Of a DNA stretch of 56,631 nucleotides, positions 31,575-39,823 are shown piece by piece. Position numbers and translations under genes: made by a program. The stretch lies in NCBI GenBank assembly GCA_016873255.1, contig VGXR01000013.1:1-56631 (forward strand), in the 5' to 3' direction. Within the stretch, counting starts at the first letter, position 1. The number at the start of each line of letters is the position of its first letter. Origin of the DNA: Planctomycetota bacterium (lineage in GTDB: Bacteria; Planctomycetota; Phycisphaerae; Phycisphaerales; SM1A02). The notes under the pieces were generated by a model that was not told the DNA's origin, did no database searches, and saw only the letters and a program-made list of their open reading frames with translations.

Positions 31575-33247
31575 CACTCGGGGCCGCCCGAATAGCGGCC
31601 GTAGACGTCTGCCATGGCCTGCACCATCTCGCCGAGCGTGCACTTGGCGAGCGCCCCGTCGACGAGCGCGGGCATCACGTTCTGCCCCGCGCGCGCGGAT
31701 GCGCGGATGCCGTCGAGCGCGCGCTTCACGCCGTCGGCGCTCCGCTCGCGGCGGAACCGCGCGAGGCGGTCGCACTGCTCGGTCTCGACCGCGTGCGGGA
31801 TCTGCAGGATCTCGACCTGGTGCCCCTCGTTGCCGTCGGTGTAGGCGTTCATGCCGACCACGAGGCGGTCACCGGCCTCCATCTCCTGGCCGAAGCGGTA
31901 GCTCGCCTCGGCGATCTGCCGGCGGAAGTAGCCCTTGTGGACGCCGGCCACCACGCCGCCCATGTCGTCGATCTCGCGGACGAACTGGTTGGCGTCCTTC
32001 TCCATCTGGTCGGTGAGCGCCTCGACGTACCAGCTGCCGCCGAGCGGATCCACGGTGCGGTGCACGCCTGTCTCGTGCGCCAGGATCTGCTGCGTGCGCA
32101 GCGCCACGCGGACGGCCGTCTCGGTGGGCAGGCCCAGCGTCTCGTCCATGCTGTCGGTGTGCAGGCTCTGGCAACCGCCGAGCACGCCGGCCATCGCCTG
32201 GTACGCCACCCGCACGATGTTGTTGAGGGGCTGCTGCTCGGTGAGGCTGCAGCCGGCCGTCTGCACGTGCGTGCGCATCAGCATGCTGCGCTCGTGCCTG
32301 GCGCCGTAGCGGTCGCGCATGGCGTGCGCCCAGATGCGGCGCGCGGCGCGGAGCTTGCAGATCTCCTCGAAGAACTCGTTGTGGCTGTTGAAGAAGAAGC
32401 TCAGGCGCGGCGCGAACGCATCCACGTCCATGCCGCGCTTCATGCACGCCTCGACGTACTCCATCCCGTCGCGGAGCGTGAAGGCCAGCTCCTGCGTGGC
32501 GGTGGAGCCTGCCTCGCGGATGTGGTAGCCGGAGATGCTGACCGAGTTCCACCTGGGCAGGTGCTGCACCGCGAACTCGATGGTGTCCACCACCAGCTTC
32601 ACGCTCGCCTCGGGCGGGTAGATGAACTCGTTCTGCGCGTGGAACTCCTTGAGGATGTCGTTCTGCAGCGTGCCGCCGATCGAGCTCCACGGGATGCCGC
32701 GCTCCTTGGCCATCGCCAGGTACATGGCCCAGATCACGGCGGCCGGCCCGTTGATGGTCTGGCTGACGGTGACCTCGCCCACCGGGATGTCCGCGTACAG
32801 CCGGTGCATGTCCTCGATGGTGCTGATGGCCACGCCGCAGCGGCCCACCTCGCCCGCCGACAGCGGGTCGTCCGAATCGCGGCCCATCAGCGTCGGCAGG
32901 TCGAACGCGGTGGAGAGCCCGGTGTTCGCCTTCGTGCCCTTGGCGTTCTCGAGCAGGTACTTGAAGCGGCGGTTGGTGTCGTCGGCCGAGCCGAAGCCCG
33001 CGAACTGGCGCATGGTCCAGAGGCGGCTGCGGTACATCGTGGAATGCACGCCGCGCGTGAACGGGAACTGGCCCGGCTCGCCGATGCGCGGGTGCGGCCT
33101 CGAGGCATCCGCCGGGTCGTTCACCTGCACGGACCGCGGCCCGTAGCGCTCGTCGATCACGTAGCCCGAGAGCGTGACGGTCTCGGGATCGACCGCGGGC
33201 TTGGCGGGCGTAGCGGGCTTCGCGGCGGTCGGTTGGCTGGCCGTCAT
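31571..33247 (-). CDS. B12-dependent acyl-CoA mutase, large subunit (isobutyryl-CoA mutase-like)
   Basis: The 558-residue protein is the substrate-binding TIM-barrel subunit of a methylmalonyl-CoA mutase-family enzyme: GLSTAFDLPTLMG, NSVSISGYHIREAGSTATQELAFTL, FAPRLSFFFNSHNEFFEEICKLRAARRIWA and CQSLHTDSMDE. It lacks the C-terminal B12 domain, which lies in the gene at 16491-17609. Tyr89 of methylmalonyl-CoA mutase is Phe82 here (TMRQFAGFG), and Arg207 is Gln205 (KEFHAQNEFIYPP). That Phe/Gln pair is the known isobutyryl-CoA mutase signature. The first about 20 residues are Ala/Pro/Lys-rich. The ATG at 33247 follows GGAG and a TAGAAT box 25 nt upstream. Confidence 0.92.
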   Translation of the reverse strand: MTASQPTAAKPATPAKPAVDPETVTLSGYVIDERYGPRSVQVNDPADASRPHPRIGEPGQFPFTRGVHSTMYRSRLWTMRQFAGFGSADDTNRRFKYLLENAKGTKANTGLSTAFDLPTLMGRDSDDPLSAGEVGRCGVAISTIEDMHRLYADIPVGEVTVSQTINGPAAVIWAMYLAMAKERGIPWSSIGGTLQNDILKEFHAQNEFIYPPEASVKLVVDTIEFAVQHLPRWNSVSISGYHIREAGSTATQELAFTLRDGMEYVEACMKRGMDVDAFAPRLSFFFNSHNEFFEEICKLRAARRIWAHAMRDRYGARHERSMLMRTHVQTAGCSLTEQQPLNNIVRVAYQAMAGVLGGCQSLHTDSMDETLGLPTETAVRVALRTQQILAHETGVHRTVDPLGGSWYVEALTDQMEKDANQFVREIDDMGGVVAGVHKGYFRRQIAEASYRFGQEMEAGDRLVVGMNAYTDGNEGHQVEILQIPHAVETEQCDRLARFRRERSADGVKRALDGIRASARAGQNVMPALVDGALAKCTLGEMVQAMADVYGRYSGGPEW

Positions 33248-33272
33248 GGGCGTGGTCTCCTGGCTGCCCCGC

Positions 33273-33278
33273 ATTCTA
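33273..33278 (-). promoter_or_regulatory. -10 box (TAGAAT) of the mutase operon
   Basis: TAGAAT on the minus strand lies 25 nt before the mutase ATG. The short leader contains CCAGGAGACC, a plausible ribosome site. Confidence 0.5.
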
Positions 33279-33320
33279 GGGGGTGCATGCAGCGGGGATC
33301 CCGCGCCCCGGGCGAGGCCC

Positions 33321-33326
33321 TACACT
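33321..33326 (+). promoter_or_regulatory. -10 box (TACACT) followed by a C9 tract
   Basis: TACACT ends 12 nt before the patatin-like gene start. Between them lies a run of nine C (33329-33337), ending one base before the ATG. The predicted transcription start falls inside the C run. Confidence 0.5.
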
Positions 33327-33338
33327 CGCCCCCCCCCA

Positions 33339-34519
33339 ATGTCACGCACGCGCTCCACGCTTCGGATCGCCCTCGCGGCAACCCTCGCCGCATCGCTCGC
33401 CGCCTGTGCCCAGCGCCGTCCCGAGCAGAGCGAGGCGGAACTCCTCGCGGAACGCACGGAACTCCGCGCGGAGCTCATGGGCCAGGGACTGGAAGCGATC
33501 TCCTCGCTCGTCGAGCGCATGCACGAGCGACAGGCCATGGACCCGAACGCGACCCTCGATGTCCTGGCCATCTCCGGCGGCGGCGACTGGGGCGCCTTCG
33601 GCACGGGCCTCCTGCGCGGCTCGGGCGAGGCGACCGACCCGGCCTTGAAGCGCCCGCAGTTCGACGTGGTGAGCGGCGTGAGCACGGGCGCGCTGATCGC
33701 GCCGTTCGCGTTCCTCGGCACCGACGCGGACCTGAAGACCGTGGACGACCTGTACCGCAACCGGAAGGCCGACTGGGTGAAGACGCGCGGGCTCCCCTTC
33801 CTCGTGCCGGACAACGCCAGCTTCGCCGAGGTGCCGGGCCTCGAGCGCGAGATCGATGCCGTGATCACGGAGGAGTTCGCGGAGCGCGTGGCGCGGGCCG
33901 GCGACGACGGCAGGGTCCGCATCATCAACACCACCAACCTCGACGACGGCAGCCCGCAGCCGTTCCGATGGGCAATGGCGGCGCGCGATGCCGTGGAGAA
34001 GCACGACCTGAAGCGGCTTCGGAACATCCTGCTTGCCTCGAGCGGAGTGCCGGCCGCTTCCCGCCACGCGAGATCGACGGGTCCATCTACGTCGACGGCG
34101 CCGTCACGAGCAACACCATCTGCGGCGGCAACGTGAAGCGCGGGATGTCCTTCGGCGCCATCTGGAAGCGGATGTGCCCGGACGCGCCGGTGCCGACCGT
34201 CCGCTACTGGGTGATCCTGAACAACTCTGCGCAGGCCCAGCCGCGCACCGTGCAGCCGACCTGGCCCTCGGTCATCGAGCGCAGCCTCGAGATCGCGGTG
34301 CGCGCATCCACCAACATCGCGCTCCGCCACCTGTACGCCATGACCGAGGCCAGCGAGCTGCGGGGCGAGGGCCATGTCGAGGTCCGCTGGGTGGCCATCC
34401 CGAGCACGTGGAAGCAGCCCGAGGCGGGCGTCTTCAAGGAGTCCACCATGCGATCGCTGTCCGACGTCGGCGCGGAGGCAGGCCGCAACCCGGCCTCCTG
34501 GATGACCGAGTCGCCGTGA
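33339..34519 (+). pseudogene. Patatin-like phospholipase lipoprotein, frameshifted
   Basis: The gene encodes a lipoprotein (lipobox LAAC, Cys23) with a patatin-like acyl-hydrolase domain: oxyanion hole GGGDWG (80-85) and nucleophile elbow GVSTG with Ser115. Around 34056-34058 the frame slips by -1. The first frame reads LLASSGVPAA and then nonsense to a stop at 34134-34136. The frame one base back continues as FPPREIDGSIYVDGAVTSN with the catalytic Asp (DGA) and runs to 34519. One missing C (GCTTC for GCCTTC) explains it. Without the second part the Ser/Asp dyad is incomplete. A sequencing error is possible, because the downstream half is well preserved and overlaps the next gene by GTGA. Confidence 0.85.
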
Positions 34520-35451
34520 ACGCCCCGCGCTCGCAGGTGGTCGCCGCCTTCGCGGCGCTGTACGTCTTCTGGGGATCGACGTACCTCGGAAGCAAGTTCG
34601 CGATGGCGAGCTTCCCGCCGGCACTGCTCAGCGGCATCCGCTTCATCATCGGCGGCATCGCGATGGCGGCGCTGATGGCCGCCACCGGCAACCTCCGGGC
34701 CGCCGACTTCCGCAACCTGCGATGGTGGCGCAACGGCGCGATCGCCGGCGCCCTGCTCTTCGCCGCCGCCAACGTGCTCGTCTCCTCGGGCGTGCAGCGG
34801 ATCCCCTCCGGCGTGGCGGCGCTGATCGTGAGCGTCAGCAGCGTGTGGATCGTGCTCTTCGACCGGCTGATCACGCGCGCCGGGGCGCCGAGCCGGACCA
34901 TCCTGCTCGGGCTCGCGTGCGGCCTCGGGGGCGTGGCCATCCTCGGCATGACCGGCGACGGGGCCGCCGTGGGGGGGCTCGACACCGTCGGCGTCCTGCT
35001 CGCGGCGGCAAGCACAGTGGCATGGGCGCTCGGCACCATGGTCGCGAAGCACTCCGAGCGCTCGCCCTCGCTCTGGGCCGCCAGCGTGATGCAGATGCTC
35101 GGCGGCGGCGCGGTGGCGTTCGTGGTCACGGCGATGCTGGAACGCGACCGCTGGCCGTCGTGGGAGGCCGTGACGCCCGGATCGCTGTGGGCCATCGCGT
35201 ACCTGGTGGTGTTCGGGTCCCTCCTCGGATTCACCGCGTACGTCTGGCTCCTGAACCACGTGAGCGCGGCCTCGGTCGCCACGTACGCGTACGTGAACCC
35301 GATGGTCGCCCTGGTGCTCGGCTCGCTGCTCGCCGGCGAACGCATCCCCGCGCGCGTGGCGCTTGCCGCGCCGCTCATCCTCGGGAGCGTCGCGCTGCTG
35401 CGTTTCGTGCGGCCGCCCTCCAAGGACGAGCCGCCGGTCGAGGAGGAGTGA
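34516..35451 (+). CDS. EamA/DMT-family transporter
   Basis: The 311-residue product has about ten hydrophobic segments in two halves with the EamA pattern: ALYVFWGSTYLGSKFAM at the start, LLSGIRFIIGG, SGVAALIVSVSSVWIVLFD, then VVFGSLLGFTAYVWLLNHVSAASVATYAYVNPMVALVLGS in the second half. These inner-membrane carriers export metabolites such as amino acids; the substrate is not predictable. The GTG at 34516 overlaps the patatin stop (GTGA). The tail is acidic. Confidence 0.9.
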   Translation: MNAPRSQVVAAFAALYVFWGSTYLGSKFAMASFPPALLSGIRFIIGGIAMAALMAATGNLRAADFRNLRWWRNGAIAGALLFAAANVLVSSGVQRIPSGVAALIVSVSSVWIVLFDRLITRAGAPSRTILLGLACGLGGVAILGMTGDGAAVGGLDTVGVLLAAASTVAWALGTMVAKHSERSPSLWAASVMQMLGGGAVAFVVTAMLERDRWPSWEAVTPGSLWAIAYLVVFGSLLGFTAYVWLLNHVSAASVATYAYVNPMVALVLGSLLAGERIPARVALAAPLILGSVALLRFVRPPSKDEPPVEEE

Positions 35452-35463
35452 GGACCGCGGCCG

Positions 35464-36063
35464 TCACACCGTCCACGCCCGGACGTGCCCACCGACCACG
35501 GCGGTGAACACCGCCAGCACGCGGTCGCGGTGCGTGCGCACGACGACGCGCTGCGCGCCGTCGGGCTCGAGCACGCCGGCATGCTGGACGCGGAGCGTGC
35601 GACCGAGCAGGTCGGCCCCCACGCGCTCGGCCTTCACGCACGCCTCCTTGGCGCACCAGAGCCGCAGCGGCCAGTGCTCGTCGCCCCACGCAAGGCCCGC
35701 CTCGCCGGTCTCCTCGGCCAGCCGGCGCACCGCGCCGGACGCGGCGGCGCCGACCGGCTCCGCATCGATCCCGGGCGGCTCGCAGCCCGGTGCCGCGATC
35801 GCGCAGCCGGCGAGCCCCAAGGTGTGCGCGATGGACAGGTGCGGCGCATCGGGGTGCCCCTCGACGAGCGGCGCCCCGCGCGCATCGTGGCCGATTGCCG
35901 CGTCGAGCCACTCGGCCCTTCCATGGCGCGACTGCCACTCGCGCGCGGCCAGCCCGAACGCGGTCCTGCTGGCGGCGCGTCCCAGCGCACGCAGCTCCGC
36001 GCGCGGCGCGGAGGCGTGGAACGGGAACGGGAGCCAGAGGACCGTGGGGTGGCCGGCCGTCAC
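35464..36063 (-). CDS. 4'-phosphopantetheinyl transferase, Sfp type
   Basis: This enzyme moves the phosphopantetheine arm of CoA onto a conserved Ser of acyl or peptidyl carrier proteins. The 199-residue protein has the Sfp-type magnesium motif GIDAEPV (Asp100) and WCAKEACVKA (Trp136, Lys139, Glu140, Lys144), with HLSIAHT before them. It is somewhat shorter than Sfp (about 225). The GTG start at 36063 overlaps the metH stop as GTGA, so it should be translated together with methionine synthase. No polyketide or peptide synthase is in the window. Confidence 0.88.
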   Translation of the reverse strand: MTAGHPTVLWLPFPFHASAPRAELRALGRAASRTAFGLAAREWQSRHGRAEWLDAAIGHDARGAPLVEGHPDAPHLSIAHTLGLAGCAIAAPGCEPPGIDAEPVGAAASGAVRRLAEETGEAGLAWGDEHWPLRLWCAKEACVKAERVGADLLGRTLRVQHAGVLEPDGAQRVVVRTHRDRVLAVFTAVVGGHVRAWTV

Positions 36064-39000
36064 GCCGCGAAGTATCCCGCACCCGGGTGGTGGACCACAA
36101 GCGCGCTCGTGGACTGCTCGGGGTCGATCTGGAAGTTCTCGGTGAGCCGGCAGCCGATCCGCTCGGGCTGCAGCAGGCGCCAGAGCTTCTCCTGGTCGGC
36201 CATGTCGGGGCACGCCGGGTAGCCGAAGCTGTAGCGGCAGCCGCGGTACTTCTGCTGGAAGAGCTCGCGGATGCGCGGGCTGTCGTCGTGGCCGACGCCG
36301 AGCTCCGCGCGCATGCGCTTGTGCCACAGCTCGGCGAGCGCCTCCGCGCACTCCACGCCGAAGCCGTGCGCATACAGGTACTCGGTGTAGCGGTTGCCCT
36401 CGAAGAGCGCCTTCGCGCGCTCGCTCGCGCGAGGGCCCATCGTGACGCAGGTGAAGCCGACCACGTCGCGCTCCCGCCCGGAGACAGGGCGGAAGAAGTC
36501 GGCGATGCACAGCCTCCGCCCCGACTTCTGCCGCGGGAACGCGAAGCGCTCGAGCTCGCGGCCCGGGTCCTGCGGGTCGAAGACCACGAGCGCGTCGCCG
36601 TCGGCGGCGCACGGGAACCAGCCGTAGACCACCTTGGGCGCGAGGAACCCCTCGCCGTCCTCGCGCGCCTGGCGCTGCAGGCGCTCGAGCGCCGGGCGCG
36701 CCTCGCGCTCGAGCAGTTCCTCGTACGCGTCCGCATCGAGCGCCCCCGGCTTGAGGCCCCACTGCCCGCGGAAGAGCGCGTTGTGGTTGATGTAGGGGAA
36801 CACCTCGTCGAGCGCCACGCGCTCCACGACGCGCGCGCCCCAGAACGGGGGCTCCGGCACGCGGTCCACCGGCTCGATCCCGCCTGCCGCGCGCGCCGCC
36901 TCGGTGCCCGCGGCACCCTGCTCGCCGCGCGCCGCGGCGCCGCCGTCGACGCTCTCCGCCACCACGGTGGCACCGCCGGGCTCCTTGCCCGCGGCGCAGG
37001 CGCGGGACGCGGCCACGCGCGCATCCACCGCCGCGCGCTTGCCGAGGCGCTCGTCGATCTGCGCGTCGATGGCCGCCAGCGCGCCGGTCGCCAGCGCATC
37101 GCACACCGAGAGCCCCTCGAACGCGTCCTTGCCGTAGTAGAGCGGCCCCTTGTAGCTGGATCGGAGGTGGCCCTCGCAGTAATGGCGGGTGAGCGCGGCG
37201 CCGCCGAGGAGCACCGGCACCCTGATGCCGCGCTCGTTCATCTCGTGGAGGTTCTGCTCCATCACGGCCACGCTCTTCACCAGCAGGCCGCTCATCCCGA
37301 GCGCATCCGCCTTGGTGCGGTCGACCGCGTCGAGCATCGTCGCCAGCGGCTGCTTGATGCCGATGTTGTGCACCTCGAAGCCGTTGTTGGTGAGGATGAT
37401 GTCCACCAGGTTCTTGCCGATGTCGTGCACGTCGCCGGACACCGTGGCAAGCACGATGCGCGCCTTGGCCTTGCCGGCGGCACCGGACTTCTCCATGTGG
37501 GGCTGCAGCAGCGCGACGGCCTTCTTCATCACGGTGGCGCTCTGCAGCACGAACGGCAGCTGCATCTTGCCCTCGCCGAAGAGGTCGCCGACGATCTTCA
37601 TGCCGGCCAGGAGGTGGTCATTGATGATGGCGAGCGGCGGGTACTGCGCCAGGCCGCGCTCGAGCGTCTGCTCGAGGCCCTTGTCCTCGCCGTCGATGAT
37701 GTGCCGCTGCAGCGCCTCCTCCACGGGCAGGTCCGCGAGCGTGCGCTTGGCCTCGACGGTCTCCGTGCCCTCGGGGAAGAGCCCGATGAAGTGGAGCAGC
37801 GGGTCGAACGACTCGGGCATGCCCTCCGGGCGGGCGGCGCCCCGCCGGTCGAAGATGAGCCACATCGCGGCGTCCCACTGCTCGCGCGGGATGCGGTTCT
37901 GGGGGAGGATCTTGCTGGCGTGCACGATGGCCGCGGTGAGTCCCCGCTGGCGCGCCTCGTGGAGGAACGCGCTGTTCAGCACCGTGCGCGCCGCGGGCTT
38001 CAGGCCGAAGCTGATGTTGGAGAGCCCCAGCAGGATCTGGCACTTCGGGAAGCGCCGCGAGATCCGCTCGATGCCGTCGAGCGTCTCCAGCCCGAGGCGC
38101 CGGTCCTCCTCGTTGCCCGTGGCGATGGTGAAGGTCAGCGGGTCGAAGAAGAGGTCGTCCTCGCGAAGACCCCACTTGCGGGTGTAGAGGTCGTGGATGC
38201 GCGCGGCGATCGACTCCTTCCGGTCCGCGGTCTTGGCCATGCCGGCCTGCGGGTCCTCGTCGATGGTCAGCGCCACGCACGCGGCGCCGTACCGCCGCAG
38301 CAGCGGGCAGATCTCGTCGAGGCGCTTCTCGCCGTCCTCGAGGTTGATGCTGTTGACGATGCACCGGCCGCCGGAGCGCTTCAGCGCGGCCTCGATCACG
38401 TCGGCCTGCGTGCTGTCGACCATCAGCGGCGCGTTCACGTGCTGCACCAGCCGGCTGGACACCTCGGCCATGTCCTTCACGCCGTCGCGGCCCACGAAGT
38501 CGACGCACACGTCGAGCAGGTGGCTGCCGTCGCGCATCTCCTCCTTGGCCATGCTCACGATGCCGTCCCAGTCGCTGGCATCGAGCAGCGTCTTGAACTT
38601 CTTGCTGCCGTTGGCGTTGGTGCGCTCGGCGACGATCAGGAAGCTGTTGTCCTGGCGGAACTCGGTGAATCCGTAGAGGCTCGAGCAGCCCGGCGTGCGC
38701 ACGGCCGCGCGCGTCACCGGCGAGCGCGTGCCCACCTGCTCGCGCAGCGCACGGATGTGGTCGGCGGTGGTGCCGCAGCAGCCGCCGACGATCCCCGCGC
38801 CGAATTCCTCGAGGAACCGGCGCATGGCCACGCCGAAGGCGTCGGCCCGCAGCGGGTACTCGGTGCGGCCGTCCACGAGGATGGGGAGGCCCGCGTTCGG
38901 GATCACGCTGAAGGGACGGTCCCAGTGCCTGGCGAGGTACGCCACGTGCTCGGCCATCTCGGTGGGCCCGGTGGCGCAGTTGAGCCCGAGGCTCGCGATC

Positions 39001-39662
39001 GGGAGCGGCGCCAGCGCGTTCACCACCGCGGCCATGTCGGAGCCCAGCAGCATGGTGCCCGTGGTCTCCATGGTCACGCTCGCGAGGATCGGGATGTCCT
39101 CGTGCGTCTTGCCGGCCGCGGCCAGCGCGTCGAGGCACGCGTTGACCGCGCACTTGACCTGCAGAAGGTCCTGGCACGTCTCCACGATGAGGCAATCGAC
39201 GCCGCCGTCGACCAGCCCGCGCACCTGCTCGCGGTACGAGTCGAGCATCGTCTCCCAGCTTGCCTGCCCCAGGGTGATGAGCTTGGTGCCGGGCCCGATC
39301 GATCCGGCGACGAAGCGCGGGCGGTCGCGGGTGCTGAACTTCTCGCACGCGGCCCGCGCGACCTGCGCCGAGCGGACGTTGAGGTCGTAGACCCAGCCCA
39401 CCATCTCCTGGTCGAACTCGGCGGCGACGAGCTTGTTGGAGCCGAACGAGTCGGTCTCCACCACGTCGGCACCGGCCGCGAGGAACGACTCGTGGATGCG
39501 CTGGATGAGGTCCGGCCGGCTCCGCACCAGGATGTCGGTGCAGTTCTCGCGCCCGAGGTAGTCGTCCGGCCCGCAGTCCGCGCAGGCATGGATGCTGGTG
39601 CCCATCGCACCGTCGAACACGATCACGCCCTTCCCGAGCGCCGACTGGAAGCCACTGGCCAT
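36060..39662 (-). CDS. metH: Cobalamin-dependent methionine synthase
   Basis: MetH transfers a methyl group from methyltetrahydrofolate to homocysteine through B12. The 1200-residue protein has all four modules. The homocysteine domain has DGAMGTSIH and zinc-site GGCCGTT. The pterin domain has IVAERTNANGSKKF and NSINLEDGEKR. The B12 domain has DVHDIGKNLV with the cobalt-ligand His. The activation domain has ALFRGQWGL and YRGCRYSFGYPACPDM. A variable Ala/Gly-rich insert of about 60 residues separates the B12 and activation domains. A TACTGT box 6 nt upstream, a TTGAAA -35 and an adjacent palindrome precede the start. No cobalamin or SAM riboswitch can lie in such a short leader. Confidence 0.97.
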   Translation of the reverse strand: MASGFQSALGKGVIVFDGAMGTSIHACADCGPDDYLGRENCTDILVRSRPDLIQRIHESFLAAGADVVETDSFGSNKLVAAEFDQEMVGWVYDLNVRSAQVARAACEKFSTRDRPRFVAGSIGPGTKLITLGQASWETMLDSYREQVRGLVDGGVDCLIVETCQDLLQVKCAVNACLDALAAAGKTHEDIPILASVTMETTGTMLLGSDMAAVVNALAPLPIASLGLNCATGPTEMAEHVAYLARHWDRPFSVIPNAGLPILVDGRTEYPLRADAFGVAMRRFLEEFGAGIVGGCCGTTADHIRALREQVGTRSPVTRAAVRTPGCSSLYGFTEFRQDNSFLIVAERTNANGSKKFKTLLDASDWDGIVSMAKEEMRDGSHLLDVCVDFVGRDGVKDMAEVSSRLVQHVNAPLMVDSTQADVIEAALKRSGGRCIVNSINLEDGEKRLDEICPLLRRYGAACVALTIDEDPQAGMAKTADRKESIAARIHDLYTRKWGLREDDLFFDPLTFTIATGNEEDRRLGLETLDGIERISRRFPKCQILLGLSNISFGLKPAARTVLNSAFLHEARQRGLTAAIVHASKILPQNRIPREQWDAAMWLIFDRRGAARPEGMPESFDPLLHFIGLFPEGTETVEAKRTLADLPVEEALQRHIIDGEDKGLEQTLERGLAQYPPLAIINDHLLAGMKIVGDLFGEGKMQLPFVLQSATVMKKAVALLQPHMEKSGAAGKAKARIVLATVSGDVHDIGKNLVDIILTNNGFEVHNIGIKQPLATMLDAVDRTKADALGMSGLLVKSVAVMEQNLHEMNERGIRVPVLLGGAALTRHYCEGHLRSSYKGPLYYGKDAFEGLSVCDALATGALAAIDAQIDERLGKRAAVDARVAASRACAAGKEPGGATVVAESVDGGAAARGEQGAAGTEAARAAGGIEPVDRVPEPPFWGARVVERVALDEVFPYINHNALFRGQWGLKPGALDADAYEELLEREARPALERLQRQAREDGEGFLAPKVVYGWFPCAADGDALVVFDPQDPGRELERFAFPRQKSGRRLCIADFFRPVSGRERDVVGFTCVTMGPRASERAKALFEGNRYTEYLYAHGFGVECAEALAELWHKRMRAELGVGHDDSPRIRELFQQKYRGCRYSFGYPACPDMADQEKLWRLLQPERIGCRLTENFQIDPEQSTSALVVHHPGAGYFAA

Positions 39663-39668
39663 GCTGGA

Positions 39669-39697
39669 ACAGTACCCCCGGCCTCGGTGCCTTTCAA
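39669..39697 (-). promoter_or_regulatory. metH promoter (TTGAAA-17-TACTGT), leaderless
   Basis: On the minus strand TTGAAA (39697-39692) and TACTGT (39674-39669) are separated by exactly 17 nt, and the ATG comes 6 nt after the -10. This is one of the best full sigma-70-like promoters in the window and predicts a leaderless mRNA. Confidence 0.65.
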
Positions 39698-39717
39698 CCG
39701 TTCATCCGGATGAACGG
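39698..39717. promoter_or_regulatory. Perfect 20-bp palindrome abutting the metH -35
   Basis: CCGTTCATCCGGATGAACGG is a perfect palindrome ending at the base next to the metH -35 hexamer. Its half-site continues as GGATGGAT downstream. The position suits a dimeric regulator, possibly one sensing methionine-cycle metabolites; which one is not known. Confidence 0.6.
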
Positions 39718-39808
39718 ATGGATAGGAGAGATACCTTGGTTCTCGGACTATTTCATGGTATGGCGATGCCATGGCAGTTTCGTCCGCCCAAGCCCATCTG
39801 CCCGCTCG

Positions 39809-39814
39809 TAGCCT
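39809..39814 (+). promoter_or_regulatory. -10 box (TAGCCT) of the S41 protease gene
   Basis: TAGCCT ends 9 nt before the ATG at 39824, in the same near-leaderless spacing as other genes here. It is divergent from the metH promoter 110 nt away. Confidence 0.4.
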
Positions 39815-39823
39815 CCGGCCCCA

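Noticed and set aside
31571-33247. Annotation as methylmalonyl-CoA mutase
   Set aside because: The two carboxylate-binding positions are Phe and Gln rather than Tyr and Arg, so the general name acyl-CoA mutase with ICM-like signature is safer.
39663-39823. Cobalamin or SAM riboswitch before metH
   Set aside because: The predicted metH promoter leaves no leader, and the gap contains a DNA palindrome rather than riboswitch features.
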